The notes beneath the pieces are model-generated. The model saw only the letters and a program-made list of their open reading frames with translations, did no database searches and was not told where the DNA came from. Shown in pieces: positions 22,304 to 34,869 of a stretch of 64,000 bases of DNA; position 1 is the stretch's first letter; each line of letters begins with the position of its first letter. Position numbers and translations under genes: made by a program. The DNA comes from Lithospermum erythrorhizon (lineage: Eukaryota; Streptophyta; Magnoliopsida; Boraginales; Boraginaceae): NCBI GenBank assembly GCA_019722365.1, contig JADFUC010000170.1:463445-527444 (forward strand), given 5' to 3'.

Positions 22304-25300
22304 AAAAGGGTCTCAGAGAATGGATAAGACGACATAAAGAGAATGTCAAGCATATAACACCTTACTATAATCGAACTAGTCTATAACACTTGGTTATGGC
22401 GTTGAATCTAGTATGAATTTAATCGTGATTTAACACCAATTCATACATCCCGGATTCTCAAAATAATGTAAATTAATCTAAAACACATAAAATAAATGTA
22501 AGAACACAGAATCCTTACATTTCAACGGAAGCGAATTTAACCCAAATCACGACAGGCTCGCGTGAAAGCCCCTTCAAAAATCTTTCTCCAATGCTTGTTC
22601 ACCGAAACGATGTCCTCTGACGCATTACCACCAAGAGGGAAATGAACCCGAGTACTGAACCTGTTAGACTTTGAAGATGAAATGAGAATTGTAAGAGAAA
22701 CCTTCCAATTCACCTCGTAAGCAGGGGCGGTTTTCGAGGCGGAGGATTTTACGATTTTACACAAAACCTAATCCCCTTTTAAAATGTCAAGTCCCAAAAT
22801 TCCACTGCTAGTTTCACACTCGCTAAGCAACTCGCAAGAAATCGGCCCAAACTCAACTTAATTAGACCGTTGCGAACTTCTAATTAAATAACGAGTTACT
22901 AGTGAGTCGTTTCTATTTTAATTAACTTAACAAGTCAATTAAAATACTAACGAAGCCACTATCGAATAGCTTATCAAGTTATTCATCGATCTTCACTGCT
23001 TAATCGATTAAACTTGCAGCTTAACCAATTGATGCTCATCAACATATATATCGACAAATAGTATAAATATCGGTAAACATTTCAATATACAAGTCTCGCT
23101 AATTTCATTCATGAAATATTATTCAATATCATCAGATGCTACACCTTCAGTCGAGATAATAGAAGTTACACAATAATAATTGACCAATTACTATTATTAT
23201 AACGATTAACGAGTAAGATCTAGCACGTCATAACCCCTTAAATTATCATGAACCCACACTAGTAATATACCATTACTAAGTAACACTAAGTTCTAGTAAT
23301 CACATTTAACAAACCCGGTTAATGAATTGATACAATAATTGTCGCAACAGCACAATAAAAGTGGAATCAATTCTCATTGATTTCAACAACGTAGATTCAA
23401 AGGCAAATATGATTTTGCTTATCGCCATCCATAAGACTAGTTCGTAGAATTAAGGGCTTAGAATTTACAACATATGAAGTGTTTAAGTTTGAATATTCTT
23501 GAAGAATTTCACAATGCGCTTCATTATTTTAGAAACAATATTAAACTATATGAATTCACCACGGTAATTTAAGACTCATGTGTTGAAGAATTCAGATCCG
23601 GTTACACCTATGATTTCTTATAGGTCCAAAAGTACATAACGAATGAAATTTCGAGTGTGTAGGTATACTTGAGGTAGTGTAAATTGACATGTACAATAAT
23701 GCCACTATTCATACTATTTAAAAGATAAAAAAATTTTTACTTGATTGGCAAGCAGGCTAAACGTTATCACAATACGGCGTAGCTAAATTAATTGGAAGGC
23801 CCGGAAGAGCTAATATAGTAGTCCTCGAAATGTAAATTTACATGAAAGATGCACTGTATTACTCACAGGCTCAAAGAAATCTAATCAGTTTCAAAGACAT
23901 AAGCTAATGCTTGGCTACCACATTAAGACAAATACGCTAAGAAGAATTGAATACTTACTGTTGCGAGTACATCACATGGTAAAATGTTATATTGAGAAAT
24001 AATTATCATCGTTCTCATGTGGGTCGTACTATACACATATTTATAGTAGCGAAAATAAAGTTCTGTAAAACCCGAAGTTTGACAATTAGAACTTTTTGTT
24101 ATTTAGCACGATCGCTGTAATTCATCCCGATTAGTTAGTTTCTATGCGAAGAATACTTGTAAAATTCAGTTGATTACTCATCGAAGATTCAACAAATAGT
24201 TTAATGCTGGAGGTACTATTTAAGTTAACTCGCTGACATTTGCATGCCAGATATACGCATATACCCTCACTGATTGGTTGAACGTTATACTACGCGCTTA
24301 ATACCCAGTTCTCTGATTAGTCCAAAAGCATGCCAACTCCCAATATAATTGGTTTGTTCATAAACCAAATATTTTACTCCTCCCCAATTATAATGCGTAT
24401 CGTCATTTTTAAATAATATGCACGAAATGAATCTTTTGAATGATTACGATACCTATCGGGTATAAACATCTATATACTTTAAAAATGCTAAATTGGAAAG
24501 ATTTATTGATGATGTATCAATGTTTTCAACAGGGGAGTAATATACAACCGAAAATTGAATATCTTGAAATGAAATATTCCTATATTAGATGATCCTCGAA
24601 ATGAATAAGAACCGAAGTTCAAGAGATAAATACTTAACGACAGTGGATAATATGAACCGAAGTTCACTACCAAACAAATTTCTATCTCAAGATGATAATG
24701 AAGTCTTATACTAGTTGTAATTTACCAAACGAAGGGTTCCTCAAGAATCACATCAAATAGTTCCCACCATATATGAAATTAAAAATGGTCTAGAAGATGA
24801 TCACAAGAGGTAGATGAATAATCTCATGAATAAGCTAAAGATATAACAAATGTCTAGAAGACATTTTACATACCAAAATTCATGAACATAATGAGATCTT
24901 AGTTATCATGAATATGGTGGAACCAAAAGGAAAAGATTGTCGACAATAAATATTGTATACAAAAAAGAACTCTATACGATGAAAGTAATATACGGATCAT
25001 AAATCTATCTCCTTAAGTGAGTAGAAATATATTTATGAATGACCGAAGAGAAAAGAAGCAATCAAGAGTAAACGAAACTCGTTATATAAGTGAGAAATTT
25101 AGACTCAGTCTAACGGCGCGATACCAAATAAGATTAAGGCTCGGTACCTACAGAATAAACACTCTAAGATTTCATTATATAATACTAGACCTCGGCACTA
25201 GATAAGTTATAAGTGTGACACATACACCTTTTGATATGAGTATCAAATTATAAATGTTTGGTAGCAACAAAGATAACCCTTGATTTATGCAGACACTATA

Positions 25301-25743
25301 TAATATAATGACAGAATCCAAATACGTATACACAAAAACATGTGTAAAGATTTGTGACGCCTAAAGCACATATCTCGTTCCGGAAATTTAACCTCGCTTG
25401 AGTTAATATGACAAATATTTGAATAAATTGAAAGCCATCTGGATGATGGATTAAAAGTTCGAGCTGCATCATTAGACATTTCTTTGCATTATCTTTTTAT
25501 TCAATATCACATGAATATACAAGTATACCGATAGTATGTCATACATGTTTAACTTTCTTTTATATTATGTCCTATGTGATTGTATGATCGATTTGTTTAC
25601 TTATTATGTGATATGAGATATTTGAATTATTAATTGTAAGTTGATATTGATCTTTCACATTTTATTGATGATTTGATTTATTTGTCATTGTTGATGACCT
25701 GAATAATCATGATATTATTGAAGATTCGATTATACTTTATAGA

Positions 25744-25797
25744 GACTCTAGAAAAGTTCTCAATGACTAAGACTCTAGAAGAGTTCTCAATGACTAA
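25744..25797. repeat. 27-bp tandem repeat, two units
   Basis: GACTCTAGAAAAGTTCTCAA + TGACTAA is repeated once with a single A-to-G change. It lies inside the degraded copia element. Confidence 0.9.
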
Positions 25798-26430
25798 ATT
25801 ATCATGAATAAGTCAGCACAAGAACTCCAATAGAGTTCTCAATTGCAAGACAACGTGTCTATAATCAAATACCTTGTAAAGGTTTATACAAGTCAATTGA
25901 GCATGTAATTATAAATTCATATCATATTTGATACATGGTAGAAATGTTTAATCTCAATTAAATGAGATTCATAAGAGATAATTTAATATCTTGTCCGGAA
26001 GACATGAAGTTGGTCTTGAAGTACCAATTCTAATGTATATCTTACAACTGATACATGATTGCATAATCATGCAATATCGATTAAACGCCAGGGAAGCGTT
26101 ATTTGGATATTCTACTTGAATAATCTACACCGATAATCTCTAATGGGGAGATATGATATACAATGAGACAATGTTGATCTCATCGAGGGATATATGATAT
26201 GTATTGTATTTTTTTTCCTTCATTGGTTTTTCCCACTCGAATTTTTCTTTTGCAAGATTTTTTAATTAGACAATTACTTGGAAGATATCTAAAGAGAAAT
26301 ACATGTTTTATTTCACTAGGTTTTCGTCCCACATGATTTTCCTAGTGACTATTTAACCAAAGATGGTTATACGAATAATCTTAGATGGTGTTGTATTTAC
26401 ATATAAAGATCGGGAGAAAAGTTTATGAAA

Positions 26431-26531
26431 ATGACAATTTATGTTTATGACTTAAACATTATCGGAACTCTTGAAGAGCTTCCAAGAGTTGTAAACTTCT
26501 TGAAGAAGGAATTTGAGATGAAATACCGTTG
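26431..26531 (+). pseudogene. Copia reverse-transcriptase remnant
   Basis: Translation of 26,436-26,525 gives TIYVYDLNIIGTLEELPRVV then NFLKKEFEMKY. This is the YVDD active-site region of Ty1/copia reverse transcriptase (family form YVDDLNIIGTPEEL...LKKEFEMKDLG), with YVDD reduced to YVYD. The reading then falls into stops. About 600 bp downstream, LPTSTFKKL (27,153-27,180) resembles the C-terminal part of the same polyprotein family. Confidence 0.75.
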
Positions 26532-27423
26532 ATAAGTCACATCGAATATCCCAATAATTATAATATCACCGACGCGAACAAAATAATCATCAATGCCAGG
26601 AGAAGAATGAATTATTTATCCGGCACCATATATAAGTATTATTGAAGTAGCGATATATATATTGTGAGTAAATTCCAAATAATAAGACACTGAATGGAGT
26701 TAAATGTATAAGGGATATAATATTGTTCTAGTAGAACATATTCAATTTATACACAATTGATTATGCAAATACATGATGCTTATATGATCAATATTGAAAG
26801 ATCGCATACATGATGTTTGTTTAGTAATGATGTATGTCATGATGATATATGAAATTATTTATATCAGTAACATCACCCAAACACCTAAAATCTTGAAATG
26901 CACGAAGAAAGTCAAAGAATCATTGAGAACATTTATCCAAAGAATCTATATATTACTTGTGATTTATCATATGAAAGTCGCATTCCACATCTTTATTATA
27001 ATAATTATACATGTAATGCTTAAAGGAATGACATATCAAATGAGATAGAACAAAATATATTGATATTCTTTTCACCCACGACCTTCTCGAAGAATGGTGA
27101 AATGATTTTCTGAATGACCAGGATAACTGCGTATATATTCACTCAATCACTTGCTACCTCAACATTCAAAAAGTTATCCGTAAGATATGACTACGCCTAA
27201 GAATTGACGCCGTCGACGCTACATGGGAGTTAATACGCTGCTGGTACATTTTTTCCTTAATCAAGTTTTATCTCAAATGAGTTTTGGATAAGGTTTAATG
27301 AGGCAACATTGTATGCATATGTTAAGAATAATGCACGTTTTTTTCCTTTATCGTTTTATCCCGAAGAATTTTTTCAAGAAGGTTTTAACGGCGATATTCT
27401 CGAATATTGATTCAAAGTGGGAG

Positions 27424-27622
27424 TCTTATGAATAATTATCTATTGATGGATATCTACCATCGAGCAAGGAACCAGAGGAGTTGGGCTTATCTGAAGAATA
27501 GAATCAATAATGTATTAATTATCAGATTCTATTATACACAATAATAAGAGCAATAAAATATTATCCTCCTTACTATGTTATTCTTTCTATTTACATTATT
27601 GTTAGTTGTTATATTTATAACA
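27424..27622 (+). repeat. 3' LTR of copia element
   Basis: This 199-bp terminus starts TCTTATGAATAATTATC directly after the polypurine tract and ends TATTTATAACA, followed by the GAAAT target duplication. The first dinucleotide is TC instead of TG, a decay or sequence error. Confidence 0.75.
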
Positions 27623-29372
27623 GAAATAGAGGTTTTTGGTTCTTATTGTAATACCAATTTCAACAAAATAAATACTCCGTAATTGATTGAGGTAGATATG
27701 TTGAAATGTAAATATTTACTACTCCAAGTTGGTCCATGCTTGGCTCCAGCCCTGCTTTTGTCTAAATGAGGACAACTCTGGGCCATTAAATGACTAGTTT
27801 ATATACTTATAGTTAAACACTTGTGCTACTAACTAAGTATTAAAATTAGCATTATTGACAACACTAGCACTACTCTTTATAGTTAAAAATGATAGCCAAA
27901 ATGAAAGAGCCTTGACAATGATATACATATAGTGTAGTAAACTGAAATGAGCACATCATGCCAACTTAAGATTAACTACAAAGATTTCAAAAAAAAAAAT
28001 CGACCATCGTGGATCTATACTATAATTGTAGCCATGGCCGGCTACAAACCACCATCAGAGCCTATTTATTCTCCCAAAAATTTTTAAATTTTTTCATAAT
28101 AACTTTCATGGCGTGAACCGCCAATACGATAAATTTCCTATAAACTACTATAAATATTATCTACTACGTAATATTCATAATTATCACCAAGAAAAAATAA
28201 AAAGCTTTTTATTTTACGCCCTTCATCTTTATTTTCACAGAATTTTTCATCTTATTTCTTTTAAGTTTTTTTTAAATTTTTTTTCATTGTACTTATTATA
28301 AAAATAATAAAATAATTAGACAAACAAGACTAAGACATATAACTGCTACAAATAATTAGATGTTAACACTTAAAGAAGAAAAACAAAGAAAACCCAATAA
28401 TTATTCATAATAAAAATATTTAAAAATCTTAAATGTCGATTAGAATGATCAGGAGTGAGTATTGAACTCCTGAACTGTAATATTATATACATACCTAATA
28501 ATATTTTATTATGTAAAACGATTATTTTATCCCTTATTTTTAAGTGTTATAATCGCCGCTTGATAATTAACATTACCCATTCAATCTTATCATCACTTTT
28601 TTCCTATATACCAATTGACAATTAAAACCAAATACTCCGTAATACCTTTCAGTGAGATACGTTTTAGTCATTTTAGTCAATTGTCCCCACCCCACCCAAC
28701 ACGTTGATAGTATCCACTATCCACCTTGATAGTGAAAATAGAATACACAGTCCATCCAAATGATCTAAAATAGACTAATAACAAATGGCACCACAAAACT
28801 CAAAGGACAAGAGATGTAGATTCAAGGGCCATTTTATTTATTAGATAATACAGAGTAGAAGACAGTGAGCCATGTTTATGCCTATTAAATAATGGGAAGG
28901 TCATTTATTACATAGAGACAATGGTTTTTTTTTTCTGCCAACTACCAACTTAAAGATTGTAGTCTGTAGTCTGTACCTGTGATTGAGGGTGTGTTAAGGC
29001 TTTTTGTGGTTTGCATTTTGATGGACACCAATATACATACATCAAAATATTAAAAATGTAACTTGAAATTACTGTTTATAAAAAAATAAGCGAATTTTTT
29101 ATGTGCTAATAAGACAACAAGCGAGTTCTTTATATTGCTTTTTTTGACAACAAAATGAATTTTCAGCACAAGACGATAAACGAAGTTCTTTACATGTGCT
29201 TCTATAACAATGTTTCAAGCTATTTTCATGCTTATGCCAACTAAACATCAAGAGTTAATTGGCTACTAAGACGCATGTTATTACTGGTTTGCTTTCATAT
29301 AAACATCTATACACAAAGCCTACATTTACGTTTGTTATTAGCTGTTTGCTTTTCATATAAACATTTTAAAAT

Positions 29373-29571
29373 GCAATTAATTACATAAGAACTAATTTGT
29401 AAATTAATTACATGTTAACGAATTAAATAACTAATTACATAAACATAAATTAAATAATTACTCACATAAGAATTAATTAAATAATTAATTACATAAAAAT
29501 AAATTAAATAATTAATTATATAAGAAGAAATTAAATAATTATTACATAAAAACGAATTAAATAATTATGAA
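29373..29571. repeat. AT-rich tandem repeat, ~28-bp unit
   Basis: About seven imperfect units resemble ATTACATAAGAATTAATTAA plus ATAATTA. Units differ by substitutions and by small length changes. Confidence 0.75.
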
Positions 29572-32028
29572 AATAGCTAAAACGCGTTGTTCAAGCGTAA
29601 ACATCTGGTAGGCGTATTGCCGAGACAATGTTTTCAGAGAACACACGCTCAATGTCGTAGTATAGATGGTGTCGGATCTGTGAACATTTTTCGCTAATAT
29701 CAAAGCCCGATTCCGATCTCAGGACAAGCACGCGCTGCCCTTCTTCATATCGGTCAATGCCCGAGCCACGCCAAAATCCACGTAATTTTCCTTTCTCTCA
29801 TGCTTCGAGGAAAGCGTAACATACCGAATGTTTTGTTTGTACTTGTCATAATTTCTTTTTACGTATTTTATTTATTCTCTTGCAAAGAAACAAAAAATTT
29901 TGCAATTGGGCCCGTTTTCCTCTTTCTCTTTACATATCTTCACCACCGCATTGTAAACTCGAGCGAGTCGCAACATTGATTAGTCCTCTTTAACGATGCA
30001 AACATGTCGCCGGAGGTAGCATCATTTGGTTCTTGTTCTAATTACCTCATACTCGTGAGCCTTGATCCGTCCAACCTAGACCCCTCAAAGATATGAAGGA
30101 AATGGATGGTTATGCCTCCCATACTTTACTCGGGACTCACCACCGACCTCTACCATTAGTGTACCTCTTCCGACATCCTAAATTCAATCGGCTTTCCCTG
30201 GTCGACATCTCCCGTGATTTTTCTTATGAGTCTGCACTCTTAGTCCTTGACTACAAACGAGAAGAACTGATGATCCTCTTTAATGATGCAAGCATGTCGC
30301 TTAGAGGTAGCATAATTCCTTGTAATTTTCAATCGATATATATAGGTTTTACTTTAACAAAACATGTCTCGTGAACTTTTCTATTCACTACATGATTTTG
30401 CTTAGCTTTTCGAATTCAACCAGAATTATACTAAACGTTTATGCTATAAAACCCACGCGAACGACTGACTATACATGTTTCACTTAAAATCGAGGTTAGT
30501 TAGCAATTATTTCTTGTTTTATAGAACAAGCAAACTCATTACATGTTATATTTAAACAAAAGAAACTTCGTTTCGTTTTATAAAACCAAGAAACTCATTG
30601 AATGTTATATTTAAATAAACTTAAAATTATATCCATGCTAAATTTAAGCTCATTAGACATCATTATTATTTCAATCGTGTTAAATATGATGAAATTATTG
30701 AGATTATGTTATAAATGTAATAATCGAGATTGTAATACTGAGATTATATGGCTAATCGAGATAGTTATATTTGTCAATTATGAATCGAGATTATGTCCTA
30801 AATATAAAATTATTGAGATTATGTTTTAAATGTATTAATTGAGATAGTTATTTGTCAAATTGTTGTTAAAATTCAAGCTATCATTGGCAATATGATAGTT
30901 ATTTCTTCTCCATCTTATCTCAATTAAGTGTTTGTTAAATTAATGTTGAAATTAGATTGAAGAAAAATATATGATTGTTATAACACTAGCTAATTCACCA
31001 TGGTTGTTTAAACAAACAAATTCAGTTCTACGATATTTCTATACCTGGGAGAATTCATTTCACGTTGGTTACTAAATAAACATTTTTCTTCACGATTAGT
31101 GAAAGTAATCTAATTCAGACGCTTTATTGTTATAAACCCAAGAAAATCATTTTCTTGATACTCACGTCAATAATTTCAAAAAAATTGTTCAATTTTGTGT
31201 TAATATTTCTCAATTATGTTAATTAGTAATCAATATTATGGTTTCAATTATGAATTAAATTATTATTAAATTGAGATTATATACATTAATTGAGATTATG
31301 TATTAATTGAGATAGTTATTTGTCAATTATGAATTGAATATTATGAAATTATTGAGATTATGTTATAAACAAACGAGACATCAAAACCACTACTCACAAA
31401 TTGTGAAAGTAGTCCTAATAATTTTCACAACGTAATAAAGATTTGTTCTTTCGATTCAATATCACAAAGAATTACATTTCTAAACATTTTCTGATCTCGA
31501 TTTTTTTTGCATGTTTTGACGACAACCAAAGAAGCTTACGCACGTTTTGCGAGCATAAAAGCGATCTCTTTCCATGTTTGTTAGAAAGAGCTTAACAGTT
31601 TTATGGTTGTTTGCATGCTCAATTTATACTTGTTGTTACATAAGCTTAATTTGTTTGTTACTATACTAACACGAGCATAATTCGCTTGCTTCCATTCTAA
31701 TACGACTCAATTGACAGCTTCTAATTAACGCTAAGTGCCAATTATTAGAGTATTTCAAGAATTTCTCTCTTCTTCATTTTACCGTTTTTAAATACAGATA
31801 TATATAACAACTCGACATTTGATGTAACGGAATATTGAATAAATTATTTATTAATATATCATTAGAAGTACTTCAAATTAAATGCTTAAGGATTGTATTT
31901 AAACATAATGTTTAATACCCAATATTTTAGTATTTATTATACTGATTCTGTGCCCATAATAATAAGTCCAACTTGGGTTAAACAAGCTGTTTTATCCAAG
32001 TTTTTTGTCTATAATTATACCAAACATA

Positions 32029-32261
32029 TACTCCCTCTAATTTATTTTTAATAGACTTTTACAAGATAAATCTTTGATATTCAATTACTTTAATTATATT
32101 ATTAAAAAAAATTAAAAAACTAATATAGTGAAAACATTTTAAAAGATGAATCCAATGATATAAATTTTATATTTTTTAAAATAATAAATAATTAATAAGT
32201 GATAATCAAAGTTCAATTCTTAAAAAATCAAACAATAATTAAATTAGATTGAGGAAGTATA
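32029..32261. mobile_element. Stowaway-like MITE
   Basis: It begins TACTCCCTCTAATTTATTTT and ends AATTAAATTAGATTGAGGAAGTAT; the ends are complementary (CTCCCTCTAATTTA / TAGATTGAGGAAG). It is about 230 bp, AT-rich and non-coding. Confidence 0.6.
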
Positions 32262-32356
32262 TGATTCTCTAGTTAGATAATCGGATTTTAATGCATCGAA
32301 TTTTAACCGTACTTAATTGTCATCCTTAAACATTTAAAACCAAGAGTCGAAAAATA

Positions 32357-32657
32357 TTTCCTCCAGTTTTTTTTTTTTTTTTTTATTATTACTTGATCAT
32401 CTTAACAAATGATTTTGTTTGAAATAGTTATCATTTTAAAATTTTAATGTAATATTTCATTAGTTTTTTTTTAAGTCCCTATTTAATGTATTCAAAGTTA
32501 CATATAGTGAATATAAAAGTTTTACTTATGTTTAATGTTATTAATTATTATTTTAGTTATTAATCAGGGATATAGATAAAATGTAATACATTTTACTTAC
32601 TTAATTAATAGCTTTAAAAAATGTTAGAAAGTGAAGTAAAAAAATTGAGGGAGTATT
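32357..32657. mobile_element. Stowaway-like MITE
   Basis: It begins TTTCCTCCAGTTTTTTTTTT and ends GAAGTAAAAAAATTGAGGGAGTATT; the termini are an inverted repeat (CTCC-AGTTTTTTT / AAAAAAATTGAGGGAG). It is about 300 bp and non-coding, and lies less than 100 bp from the preceding MITE. Confidence 0.55.
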
Positions 32658-34869
32658 TTAAGAATAAAGGTAAACCAATTAGCATGTGATTTGTTCACCA
32701 ACCCCCACATGGTGGAATGGAATCCGACCAGATGTCTATGTTTTACTGTAATGCCAAAATATTGGACATTCTTTATCTATTTTCTTGTTCCTCGTCTTTC
32801 AAGTAATGAGAAGTTAGTTCAGATCTTGAGAACGCAAGTAGTTGAGGGTCATGATCTATCTCTATTTTGATTATAATTTCTTCATCCGAAATGTGAATCA
32901 ATTAACTGAGAACCCGAAATGTTTTTTTTTTGATAATTCACCCGAAATGTTTTATGAGCAAAGAAATACAGTACTAAAAGTTAATGTATTGACGTGATTT
33001 TAGAATATATAATACGATAATAGATCTCTAGATGATACAAAAAATCAAATTGCACATATATTATTTTGTCTAGTATAATTTATTCGACGTAAGGTAGCTA
33101 TAAGTGCTATCGCATCGCTGGCGCCTACCTAATACACACTCATTTAGCACCATGTATCCCATTATAAAAGACAAGTCCACTAAATTGATATATATATATA
33201 TATATATAAGTATAATTTAAAATGTGTGTAAAACACTAAAATGTTAATTCAGAAGCCACATTAATTAAGAAAATTAAACAAGTCTTTCAAACATGACAAC
33301 ATTTCTCAAGTCTTTATCAAACATGACACCGTTACTTAATTTATAGTAGTGTACTGATGATGACCTAGACTTTTCATTAATAATAATCACACAGCTTGTT
33401 ATACCCAAGTCTCATTACCATCTCATAACTTTATTATATGCATCAGTAACAAACCGACAACTAAAAGCCATCAACTTGATCTTTTGAATTGAATTTGGGG
33501 TGGGTAGAGGGGCCATCAGGTGTTGGTGTTATTTGTATGTACAAAGTGTGGTTTGGTCTAGTAAATTAATCACCTTCATTGTAACATATATATTTGAGGT
33601 TTACATACTCAACACAACAAACATGCATGAACTTATAGATAGATAGTTTGTTGCGTTTGCAAGAATTTATGCATTAATAATGGCCGGTCCTTTATTTGTT
33701 CAGTTTTGAGTGATTTTTCTTTGATTCAAATGATTACCCACTAATCACTATTCACTACATACAGCTTTGGGGGACATTAGAAGGCAGCATGATTGATGCA
33801 AATAATAATGAAGGAGAAAGCGATTGGAATCTGTCTTGTACACCTTTTCAATTCCTCAGTGATGAGCTTTTCAAGTCTCTAAGGTCGGAATGTTGGATGC
33901 TACCTTAAGTTACAAGTTGGCTGCTTTTACTTTTTTTTTTTCTCTTGAAAATAATAAGGAGTTACCTTCAATAAACAGATACTCCTAGTCTCCTAATGAA
34001 CTTGTAACACGTAACTTCATTATGCTACTAATAATGCTCGAATTTTGCTTTCACGAAAGCAAAAGATTATAAACGATCAAACTAGCACTAATATAGCATA
34101 TGAGAAGTTGCAATACCTGTATCATGAACATTATTTCTGGTGTCAAAAATTGGCTAATGTACCATTCGATCTCTAATTATATACATTTATATTTTTCTTT
34201 TAATTTTTTTCTATATTTTATTATGAACATTTGAGTTTATGCTCGAACATCGATTCGAACCAAACCTCTAATTTATAAAATTTTTAAGCCGAATCAAACT
34301 TCGAATTTTTTTTTTGGATTCATTTAGAGCCGAACGTGCATGTTTTAGCAATGAGATTTCAGTGTCAAAAACAGTCGGACACAGGCGCCAAAATAAGAGT
34401 AATGTCTATTCAAAACATCCTCCATATAAAAAACACATTTGTTTTCTTTCCTTCTGTACAACTATATATACAAACAAATTAAATGATGAGTTGCATTTTA
34501 TTCAGTAATTTTGAATCTAATGCATGATCTCCTAATATCCAGCCTCAAATATCTCTGACATTTCTCTCTTCTTCATCTTCATCTATTCATATTAAAAATC
34601 CATTATTTTATCACATTTTCATTAAATCAACAAAACCCATAGGGCTTGTCTAGATCATTTTCAAGCCTCATCAAAATTTGTTCAAATTCTGTCATATTTT
34701 ATCTTTGTGGAAAAAGATTTCATTTTGAATAAGGTGTTAAAAGTCTGTGTATTTTCTTTTGGGGGGTGTAATAAAAGATCATTTTGTTGTAATAAAAAGC
34801 AATAAAGTTTCAATCTTAGTGGAAAAAAGTGTCAGTTTGAATTTGGGTTGACCTTAAAAATAAGGGAAA

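Larger units (their letters stand above)
20267..27622 (+). mobile_element. Degraded Ty1/copia LTR retrotransposon with 5-bp TSD
   Basis: LTRs at 20,267-20,529 and 27,424-27,622 share the block AATAAAATATTATCCTCCTT and the end TTACATTATTGTTA...TATTTATAACA. The 5-bp duplication GAAAT directly flanks both ends (20,262-20,266 and 27,623-27,627). After the 5' LTR comes CGTTATCAACACGA, a primer-binding-like sequence common in plant copia elements. Before the 3' LTR comes the polypurine tract CAAAGTGGGAG (27,413-27,423). A reverse-transcriptase remnant lies at about 26,431-26,530. The rest is riddled with stops and no intact ORF survives. A probable 881-bp solo LTR of another element is nested at 21,423-22,303. 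Confidence 0.85.
27628..34869. other. Gene-poor region of 7.2 kb
   Basis: No gene is supported. What can be named is a tandem AT repeat (29,373-29,571), a field of TTGAGATTATG-type repeats (30,690-31,371), two MITEs near 32 kb, and a (TA)n tract near 33,188-33,207. At about 29,590-30,380 the GC content is higher and a ~50-bp block (CCTCTTTAACGATGCAAACA...GGAGGTAGCATCAT) occurs twice (about 29,985 and 30,268). This may be remnant transposon coding sequence, but no family could be assigned. The last 300 bp are pyrimidine-rich and are probably the promoter and 5' UTR of the MFS gene. Confidence 0.5.

Noticed and set aside
20530..27423. Possibility of an endogenous pararetrovirus
   Set aside because: LTRs, a 5-bp target duplication, a polypurine tract and copia-type reverse transcriptase identify a Ty1/copia retrotransposon. 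No movement or coat protein motifs were seen.
33188..33207. (TA)n tract as a possible regulatory element
   Set aside because: Simple microsatellite in intergenic DNA with no gene nearby.
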